From the NCBI GenBank assembly GCA_045652965.1, contig JAZOLI010000104.1:1-5802 (forward strand): a DNA stretch of 5,802 bases. The letters are read 5' to 3'. Origin of the DNA: Scatosoma sp045652965. GTDB lineage: Bacteria; Bacillota; Clostridia; Christensenellales; Borkfalkiaceae. A program made the translations under genes and the position numbers. The notes below the pieces were generated by a model. The model was not told where the DNA came from and did not search any database. It saw only the letters and a list, made by a program, of their open reading frames with translations. Of this stretch, positions 1-4,762 are shown in pieces (position 1 is the first letter of the stretch; every line of letters starts with the position of its first letter).

Positions 1-1019
1 TTATAAAGTCTATCGCGGTTTTGACGTGCCGTGACGAATTTACCTTCTTTGCCTCCAAACGGACTGTCGTTGACGGAGAAGGCCATTTCCACCGTCGGGT
101 CTTCAATTTTAACAAATTCAACGGGCCCAACCTTGCCCGGCTCGCATACGGTGTCGCCGATATTCAAGCCGTCGATGCCCGAAAAGACAACGATGTCGCC
201 TGCTTTCGCTTCGGCAACCGAAACCCTTTCCAAGCCTTCGATTTGATAAAGGTTGGCAATTTTACAATTCGTACGCACTTTCGGCTCGTTGAAATTGCAC
301 AAGGAAACGGGCTCGTTCGCGCGAATCGTGCCACGCTCGATACGACCGATACCGATACGGCCCACAAACTCGTTATAATCGATGCACGAAACGAGAAGCT
401 GACCTGCCCCGTCTACGTCCATATCCATAGGCGGAATGGTGTTTAAAATCGTTTCAAACAGGGGGGTTAAATTTTCTTCCTGCTTGTCGGGCGAAAGGGA
501 AGCCGTGCCTTGACGTCCACAGCAATATACAATGGGGCTTTCAAGCTGTTCATCCGTTGCGTCAAGCTCCATCATGAGAAGTTGCATTTCTTCCACTACT
601 TCCGCGATACGCGCATCGGGACGATCGACTTTGTTGATAACGATAATTATTTTTAAGCCGAGCGCAAGCGCCTTTTGCATAACGAAACGGGTTTGGGGAA
701 GCGGACCTTCCGCTGAATCCACCAAAATCAACGCGCCGTTTACCATCTTCAAAACGCGTTCCACTTCGCCTGAGAAATCGGCGTGGCCAGGGGTGTCGAT
801 GATGTTGATCTTCACGCCGTTATAATGCGCCGACGTGTTTTTTGCAAGGATGGTAATCCCGCGTTCTTTTTCCAAATCGCCCGAGTCCATCACGCGATCT
901 TGCACTTGCTGATTTTCACGGAATACGCCGCCTTGGGCAAGCATTTCGTTCACGAGCGTCGTTTTGCCGTGATCAACGTGCGCGATAATCGCCACGTTTC
1001 TTAAATCTTCTCTAATCAC
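1..1019 (-). CDS. typA: Translational GTPase TypA/BipA, N-terminal 339 residues (C-terminus beyond window)
   Basis: This is a ribosome-associated GTPase of the EF-G/LepA superfamily, known in the family for roles in ribosome assembly and in growth under stress or cold. The reading frame is open from a GTG at 1019 to the window edge, giving 339 of the usual 600-615 residues. Visible motifs are G1 AHVDHGKTT (13-21), the switch I region ERGITI (52-57), G3 DTPGH (75-79) and G4 NKVD (129-132). A beta-barrel domain II follows at about 200-290, and the start of domain III carries the TypA-type signature FSVNDSPFGGKEG and RDRLY at the truncated end. That signature, with the N-terminus MIREDLRNVAIIAHVDHGK, separates TypA from LepA and EF-G. 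The GTG start is favoured because an in-frame TAA lies two codons upstream. The G5 position reads CCGR rather than the usual SA(K/L). It is the third gene after thyA and folA, probably on one transcript. Confidence 0.96.
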   Translation of the reverse strand, partial: MIREDLRNVAIIAHVDHGKTTLVNEMLAQGGVFRENQQVQDRVMDSGDLEKERGITILAKNTSAHYNGVKINIIDTPGHADFSGEVERVLKMVNGALILVDSAEGPLPQTRFVMQKALALGLKIIIVINKVDRPDARIAEVVEEMQLLMMELDATDEQLESPIVYCCGRQGTASLSPDKQEENLTPLFETILNTIPPMDMDVDGAGQLLVSCIDYNEFVGRIGIGRIERGTIRANEPVSLCNFNEPKVRTNCKIANLYQIEGLERVSVAEAKAGDIVVFSGIDGLNIGDTVCEPGKVGPVEFVKIEDPTVEMAFSVNDSPFGGKEGKFVTARQNRDRLY

Positions 1020-1031
1020 TTTTTAATCTAT

Positions 1032-1038
1032 CTCCTTA
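1032..1038 (-). promoter_or_regulatory. typA ribosome binding site, overlapping the folA stop codon
   Basis: On the minus strand TAAGGAG contains both the folA stop (TAA, 1038-1036) and the typA Shine-Dalgarno core AGGAG (1036-1032). The core lies 12 nt before the GTG start at 1019, somewhat longer than the optimum. No ATG fits better, and an in-frame TAA at 1025-1023 excludes a longer product. The overlap suggests that ribosomes finishing folA cover or expose this site, so the two genes may be translationally coupled. The coupling is an inference. Confidence 0.8.
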
Positions 1039-1536
1039 AAAACTCTTTACGTTGGTATTTTGGTACGTGGTAAATCTTATCACGTTGCCGTTGTCGTCGA
1101 TGGGTTCGCTCTCGTAAATGCAAACGAAATTTTTATCTTCGTCAAGGTTGGGAAAGAAGGTGTCGGCGTTGCCTTTTGCTTCCACTTTTGTCACAAGCGC
1201 TTCGTGGCAATAGGGCAAAAGTTCTTTATAAATTTCGCCGCCGCCAATCACGTAAATTTCTTGATTTTCACGCGCTTTCATCTCTTTTTTTAGTTCATCG
1301 AACGAACGCACGATGATGCAATCATCTCGTACCTGCCCCCTTGAAAGCACGATATTTACGCGGTTTTTTAAGGGCTTTTGTCCAGGGAAAGAGCGCAGGG
1401 TGTTCCCACCCATCACCACGACGTTTCCGCTCGTCGTTTCACGGAAAAATTTCATATCCTTGGGTAGGGAAAACATCATATCACCATTTTTTCCTATACC
1501 CCATTCTTTGTCGGCGTGTACGATTGCTCTAATCAT
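1036..1536 (-). CDS. folA: Dihydrofolate reductase
   Basis: This cytoplasmic enzyme reduces dihydrofolate to tetrahydrofolate with NADPH and is the classic trimethoprim target. It regenerates the folate that ThyA oxidises. The product of 166 residues matches the usual 160-170. Visible landmarks are the N-terminal strand and Met20-type loop (DKEWGIGKNGD, 9-19), the acidic active-site residue in SLPKDMKFF (Asp27), the cofactor loop VVMGGNT (40-46), KPLKNRVNIVLS (54-65) and the NADPH-binding VIGGGEIY (96-103). ADTFFP (124-129) is also family-like. I chose the ATG at 1536 over an in-frame ATG at 1548. The latter overlaps the thyA stop and has no ribosome binding site, whereas GGAGAG sits just before 1536, and MIRAIVHADK is the expected N-terminus. 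Two positions differ from E. coli DHFR: Phe replaces Trp22 and Gly replaces Arg44. Confidence 0.96.
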   Translation of the reverse strand: MIRAIVHADKEWGIGKNGDMMFSLPKDMKFFRETTSGNVVVMGGNTLRSFPGQKPLKNRVNIVLSRGQVRDDCIIVRSFDELKKEMKARENQEIYVIGGGEIYKELLPYCHEALVTKVEAKGNADTFFPNLDEDKNFVCIYESEPIDDNGNVIRFTTYQNTNVKSF

Positions 1537-1540
1537 TTTT

Positions 1541-1546
1541 CTCTCC
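1541..1546 (-). promoter_or_regulatory. folA ribosome binding site that decides the start codon
   Basis: GGAGAG is followed by AAAA and then the ATG at 1536, an ideal arrangement. The site lies inside the codons that a start at 1548 would translate as MERK, so the upstream ATG is unlikely to be used. It falls in the 11-nt gap after the thyA stop. Confidence 0.85.
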
Positions 1547-1547
1547 A

Positions 1548-2378
1548 TTAAATCGCTACGGGGATTTTTGTTTCTAATTTCTCATATTCATAGTCCACGA
1601 GCTGGAAGCTATCTACCGTGAAATCGTAGAAATTGGTGATGCTCGTGTCCACGATAAGCTTAGGCGCGGCGTGGCGGGGCTTAGAAAGCACTTCCTTAAC
1701 AAGCGGAATGTGGCGATCGTAGATATGCGCGTCGGCAATGACGTGCACGAGCTCGCCTGCCTTTAACCCTGAAACTTGCGCGAGCATAATCAAAAGCACT
1801 GCATATTGCACCACGTTCCAATTGTTTGCCGTGAGCATATCATTGGAGCGCTGGTTTAAAATGCCGTTCAGCGTGTCACCCGTGACGTTAAACGTCATTG
1901 AATAGGCGCAAGGGTACAAATTCATTTCGTGCAAATCTTGGAAGTTGTAAATGTTTGTCATGATGCGGCGGCTTGCAGGATTGTTCTTTAAATCGAACAA
2001 AACGCGATCGACTTGGTCGAATTCCCCTTCTTTATACTTGTGCTTTACGCCCAGCTGATAGCCGTAAGCTTTCCCGATCGAGCCGCTTTCATCCGCCCAA
2101 CTGTCCCAAATGTGCGAATTTAAATCGTGAATGTTGTTGCTCTTCTTTTGCCAAATCCAAAGAAGCTCGTCCACGCACGATTTGAACGCCGTGCGGCGAA
2201 TGGTTAAAATGGGAAATTCTTCTTGCAAATTATAGCGATTGACAATCCCGAATTTTTTCACGGTGTGCGCAGGCGCGCCGTCTTCCCACTTGGGACGCAC
2301 GTCAAGATGGGTGTCCCAAAAACCGTTATCCATGATATCTTGCATGTTTTTTGCAAAAATTTCGTCCGCTCTACTCAT
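1548..2378 (-). CDS. thyA: Thymidylate synthase (folate-dependent, ThyA family)
   Basis: It methylates dUMP to dTMP using 5,10-methylene-tetrahydrofolate, releasing dihydrofolate for the downstream DHFR. The 276-residue product is within the family range (about 264-316). Visible features are the phosphate-binding arginine region (DVRPKWEDGAP, 26-36), TIRRTAFKS (59-67), the cysteine nucleophile in YPCAYS (Cys157), LNQRSND (174-180, with the phosphate-contacting Arg177 and Asp180), NNWNV (Asn188) and the dUMP-binding ADAHIYDRH (215-223). The C-terminus KIPVAI matches the family's closing segment. The start at 2378 gives the expected MSRADEIFAKNMQDIM. An in-frame ATG at 2423 lies upstream of the -10 box and so outside the mRNA predicted from that promoter. 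The residue after the nucleophile is Ala instead of the usual His, as I recall for clostridial homologues. First gene of the thyA-folA-typA group. Confidence 0.97.
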   Translation of the reverse strand: MSRADEIFAKNMQDIMDNGFWDTHLDVRPKWEDGAPAHTVKKFGIVNRYNLQEEFPILTIRRTAFKSCVDELLWIWQKKSNNIHDLNSHIWDSWADESGSIGKAYGYQLGVKHKYKEGEFDQVDRVLFDLKNNPASRRIMTNIYNFQDLHEMNLYPCAYSMTFNVTGDTLNGILNQRSNDMLTANNWNVVQYAVLLIMLAQVSGLKAGELVHVIADAHIYDRHIPLVKEVLSKPRHAAPKLIVDTSITNFYDFTVDSFQLVDYEYEKLETKIPVAI

Positions 2379-2387
2379 TCGTTTATA

Positions 2388-2394
2388 CCGCCTT
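2388..2394 (-). promoter_or_regulatory. Weak thyA ribosome binding site
   Basis: AAGGCGG lies 9 nt before the thyA ATG at 2378. It is a poorer match to AAGGAGG than the sites of the other genes in this window, which suggests moderate thyA translation. No better site is visible in the roughly 27-nt leader. Confidence 0.5.
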
Positions 2395-2411
2395 ATGCTT
2401 TTTCTCGAAAT

Positions 2412-2440
2412 ATTATACCACAACTTGCACTTTTCGTCAA
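2412..2440 (-). promoter_or_regulatory. Sigma-A type promoter with extended -10 for thyA-folA-typA
   Basis: On the minus strand, the -35 box TTGACG (2440-2435) and the -10 box TATAAT (2417-2412) are separated by exactly 17 nt. TGG directly before the -10 gives an extended -10 (TGnTATAAT). Transcription should begin near 2405, leaving a leader of about 27 nt before the thyA ATG. The placement also rules out the longer thyA reading frame that begins at 2423. The boxes are read directly; activity is inferred. Confidence 0.88.
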
Positions 2441-2449
2441 GGTTTCAAA

Positions 2450-2480
2450 AACTTTTTTCGTATTATTTTTAGAAAAAGTT
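2450..2480. repeat. 8-bp inverted repeat between the divergent promoters
   Basis: AACTTTTT (2450-2457) and AAAAAGTT (2473-2480) are perfect inverted copies separated by 15 nt. The right arm overlaps the first two bases of the pgk -35 box, and the left arm lies 10 bp upstream of the thyA -35 box. It could be a repressor or activator site shared by both operons, but the arms are mostly A and T runs, so a chance match is quite possible. Confidence 0.35.
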
Positions 2481-2507
2481 GACAAATGTGAAAAAAAAGG
2501 GTATTAT
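2479..2507 (+). promoter_or_regulatory. Sigma-A type promoter for pgk-tpiA-gpmI
   Basis: A consensus -35 TTGACA (2479-2484) and a -10 TATTAT (2502-2507) are separated by 17 nt, with an A-run in the spacer. Transcription should begin near 2514, giving a leader of about 38 nt that carries the pgk ribosome binding site TAAGGAG at 2534-2540. Only 38 bp separate this -35 from the -35 of the opposing thyA promoter. I see no stem-loop or known riboswitch in the leader. Confidence 0.87.
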
Positions 2508-2551
2508 ATATAGGAACGAAAAAAATAACAAATTAAGGAGATTTTTCCACT

Positions 2552-3871
2552 ATGAACAAAAAGACTGTGAAAGACGTTGAAGTTAAGGGCAAAAAAGTGC
2601 TCGTTAGATGCGATTTCAACGTGCCTATGAAAGACGGTGTTATCACCGACGAGAACCGTATTATCGGCGCGCTTCCCACCATTCAATATTTGATGGAACA
2701 GGGCGCGAAAGTTGTGCTTTGCTCGCATATGGGCAAGCCCCACAACGTGTTTGATAGCAAGCTTGAACTCAATAAAAAAGAAAAGGCGAAGATCGCTGCT
2801 CTTCCTGAAAATGAACAAGCGGCTGCAACCGAAGAAGCGCTTGAAAAAGCGAAAAAAGACGTGAAAAAACTTACCCTTGCGCCCGTGGCGGCTCGTCTTA
2901 ACGAATTGCTCGGTGGAAAAGTGACGTTCGCAACCGACGTGGTTGGCGAAGATGCAAAAGCAAAGGTTGCCGCTTGCAAAGCAGGCGAATGCGTTTTGCT
3001 TGAAAACTTGCGTTTCCATAAGGGCGAAGAAAAGAAAGCGCCTGAATTTATGGAAGCTCTTGCTAGCTTTGCGGAAGTGTACGTAAACGACGCGTTCGGT
3101 ACGGCACACCGCTCCCACGCTTCGACCGCGGGTATCGTGGAAGAAGGCTTGGTGAAAACGGCGGCTTGCGGCTTCTTGATTGAAAAAGAACTTTCCGTGA
3201 TGGCGGATACCCTTGAAAATCCCGAAAGACCTTTCGTTGCGATCCTTGGCGGCGCAAAGGTTGCGGACAAGCTTAACGTTATCTCTAACTTGCTTGAAAA
3301 ATGCGATACGCTCGTGATCGGCGGCGGTATGGCTTACACCTTCATTAAAGCACAAGGTGGCAACATCGGTACGTCGCTCGTAGACGAAGAAAAGATCGAT
3401 TATTGCAAAGAAATGATGGCTAAAGCGGAAAAACTTGGCAAAAAGCTCGTTCTTCCCGTGGATACCGTTGCAGCAAAAGCGTTCCCCAACCCCATCGACG
3501 CGCCTATTGAAACGCAAGTGTTCGCATCCAACGCTATCCCCGACGATATGATGGGTCTTGACATTGGACCTAAAACTAAAGCGTTGTTCGCGGAAGTGGT
3601 TGCAAGCGCTAAATCGGTGATTTGGAACGGCCCTATGGGCGTGTTCGAAAACCCCGTTCTTGCAGAAGGCACGAAAGCAGTGGCTGAGGCTCTTGCAAGC
3701 GTTTACGGCAAGGCTACCACGATTATCGGCGGCGGCGACAGTGCAGCGGCTGTGCAAGTGCTTGGCTATGCGGATAAGATGAGCCACATCTCGACGGGCG
3801 GCGGCGCTTCCCTTGAACTTTTCGAAGGTAAAGTGCTTCCCGGTATCGCGTGCTTGAACGATAACATTTAA
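2552..3871 (+). CDS. pgk: Phosphoglycerate kinase with an enlarged N-domain loop
   Basis: This cytoplasmic glycolytic enzyme transfers the acyl phosphate of 1,3-bisphosphoglycerate to ADP, making ATP and 3-phosphoglycerate. N-domain substrate residues are visible: DFN (21-23), Arg36, HMGK (59-62), Arg154 in LENLRFH and Arg187 in GTAHRSHAS. The C-domain has ILGGAKVADK (231-240), GGGMAYTF (257-264), DIGPKT, WNGPMGVFE (358-366), the nucleotide-loop GGGDS (393-397) and STGGGASLE (414-422). The length is 439 residues against about 390-400 usually. Most of the excess is a Lys/Glu/Ala-rich stretch of some 36 extra residues after HMGKP (about 64-106), where other enzymes have a short RPKGE-type loop. 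The fourth residue of the usual HLGR motif is Lys. The start is supported by TAAGGAG, with an 11-nt gap, and by the canonical N-terminus. First gene of the glycolytic operon; leucine codons are almost all CTT, CTC or TTG. Confidence 0.98.
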   Translation: MNKKTVKDVEVKGKKVLVRCDFNVPMKDGVITDENRIIGALPTIQYLMEQGAKVVLCSHMGKPHNVFDSKLELNKKEKAKIAALPENEQAAATEEALEKAKKDVKKLTLAPVAARLNELLGGKVTFATDVVGEDAKAKVAACKAGECVLLENLRFHKGEEKKAPEFMEALASFAEVYVNDAFGTAHRSHASTAGIVEEGLVKTAACGFLIEKELSVMADTLENPERPFVAILGGAKVADKLNVISNLLEKCDTLVIGGGMAYTFIKAQGGNIGTSLVDEEKIDYCKEMMAKAEKLGKKLVLPVDTVAAKAFPNPIDAPIETQVFASNAIPDDMMGLDIGPKTKALFAEVVASAKSVIWNGPMGVFENPVLAEGTKAVAEALASVYGKATTIIGGGDSAAAVQVLGYADKMSHISTGGGASLELFEGKVLPGIACLNDNI

Positions 3872-3932
3872 CCCCGTGCAAATAAAAAACAAACTATTAA
3901 AATATTAAAATTACTTTGGAGAAATTTGAACT

Positions 3933-4679
3933 ATGCGTAGACCTATTATTGCAGGCAACTGGAAAATGAACAACACCGCTTCGGAAGGCGTGGCACTCGT
4001 AAACGCGATCGCTCCCCTTGTGAAAGAAGCTAATTGCGACGTCGTCGTTTGCGTTCCCGCAATCGACATCCCCGCTGTGAGCGAAGCGCTTAAAGGCACG
4101 AACATCGGCCTTGGTGCTGAAAACGTACACTTCGCTGAAAAAGGCGCCTACACGGGCGAAATTTCCGCGGCGATGCTTCTTGAATATGGCGTGAAATACG
4201 TTATCATCGGACACAGCGAACGCCGTCAATATTTCGGCGAAACGGACGAAACGGTAAACAAGCGCACCCTTACCGCACTCAAGGCTGGGCTTACCCCTAT
4301 CGTTTGCGTGGGCGAATCTTTGGAAGAAAGAGAAACGGGCAAAACGGAAGCCGTGCTTTATGAACAAATTAAAGTTGGTTTGAAAGACGTGGAAGATCTT
4401 GAAAGCGTTGTCATCGCTTACGAACCCGTTTGGGCGATCGGTACAGGTAAAACCGCAACGGCGGAACAAGCGAACGAAACCATCGCGTTTATCCGCAAAA
4501 CCATCGGCGAACTCTTCTGCCCGAAATGTGCGGCGAAAGTACGCATTCAATATGGTGGTAGCATGAACGCAGGCAACTGCAAAGAGCTTATGGCAATGGA
4601 AGAAATCGACGGCGGTTTGATCGGTGGCGCTTCCTTGAAAGCTCCCGACTTCGCGGCTATCGTTAACTTTGATAAGTAA
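3933..4679 (+). CDS. tpiA: Triosephosphate isomerase
   Basis: It interconverts dihydroxyacetone phosphate and glyceraldehyde 3-phosphate as a cytoplasmic TIM-barrel dimer. All catalytic residues are present: Asn9 and Lys11 in AGNWKMN, His94 in GHSERR (93-98) and Glu164 in YEPVWAIGTGKTA, whose following residues form the flexible phosphate loop 6. The second phosphate-binding stretch IQYGGSM (205-211) and GGLIGGASL near the C-terminus are also clear. The 248 residues match the usual 245-255. The start is supported by GGAG at 3918-3921, 11 nt upstream, and by the standard MRRPIIAGNWKMN. The 61-nt A-rich gap after pgk shows neither promoter nor hairpin, so cotranscription with pgk is likely. Oddity: a CPKC pair (196-199) lies just before the last active-site strands, where many bacterial enzymes have a YGEEVA-like segment. 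Confidence 0.98.
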   Translation: MRRPIIAGNWKMNNTASEGVALVNAIAPLVKEANCDVVVCVPAIDIPAVSEALKGTNIGLGAENVHFAEKGAYTGEISAAMLLEYGVKYVIIGHSERRQYFGETDETVNKRTLTALKAGLTPIVCVGESLEERETGKTEAVLYEQIKVGLKDVEDLESVVIAYEPVWAIGTGKTATAEQANETIAFIRKTIGELFCPKCAAKVRIQYGGSMNAGNCKELMAMEEIDGGLIGGASLKAPDFAAIVNFDK

Positions 4680-4699
4680 AGCTGATTTTTGAAAAACAA

Positions 4700-4734
4700 G
4701 GGGGCAGGTATGCGTTGAAGCACGCCTTGCCCCT
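4700..4734 (+). terminator. Intergenic stem-loop between tpiA and gpmI (leaky terminator, attenuator or processing site)
   Basis: GGGGC (4701-4705) pairs with GCCCC (4729-4733). After one unpaired T, AGGTATGC (4706-4713) pairs with GCACGCCT (4720-4727), with one G-T pair and one mismatch, closing a six-base GTTGAA loop (4714-4719). G4700 and T4734 can add a wobble pair. An alternative fold with a TAT bulge is also possible. The stem begins 20 nt after the tpiA stop. Only a short TTTT (4738-4741) follows it, after TACG, so a full intrinsic terminator is doubtful. Partial termination, RNA processing or 3' protection of the pgk-tpiA message are alternatives. Confidence 0.45.
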
Positions 4735-4762
4735 ACGTTTTGATATAAAGGAGAAATAAATT

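Noticed and set aside
21..446. A 141-codon plus-strand frame opposite typA, with others at 532-825 and 783-1004
   Set aside because: The minus strand encodes TypA continuously through this region with intact motifs; the plus-strand products match nothing recognisable.
1537..1548. A DHFR start four codons upstream at 1548
   Set aside because: It would place the GGAGAG ribosome binding site inside the coding sequence and has no site of its own.
2379..2423. A 15-residue N-terminal extension of ThyA beginning at the ATG at 2423
   Set aside because: That ATG lies upstream of the -10 box, and the family N-terminus matches the ATG at 2378.
2504..3892. A 462-codon open frame on the minus strand covering all of pgk
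   Set aside because: It is the mirror of a highly biased sense gene. The translation is rich in Phe, His, Arg and Cys, has no recognisable domain, and has no promoter at its start.
3872..3932. A possible internal promoter or terminator between pgk and tpiA
   Set aside because: The A-rich gap has TATTAAAAT-like stretches but no -35 box at suitable spacing and no hairpin.
3897..4550. A 217-codon minus-strand frame opposite tpiA
   Set aside because: It lies opposite a clearly conserved gene, its composition resembles the other antisense frames, and no family motif is visible.
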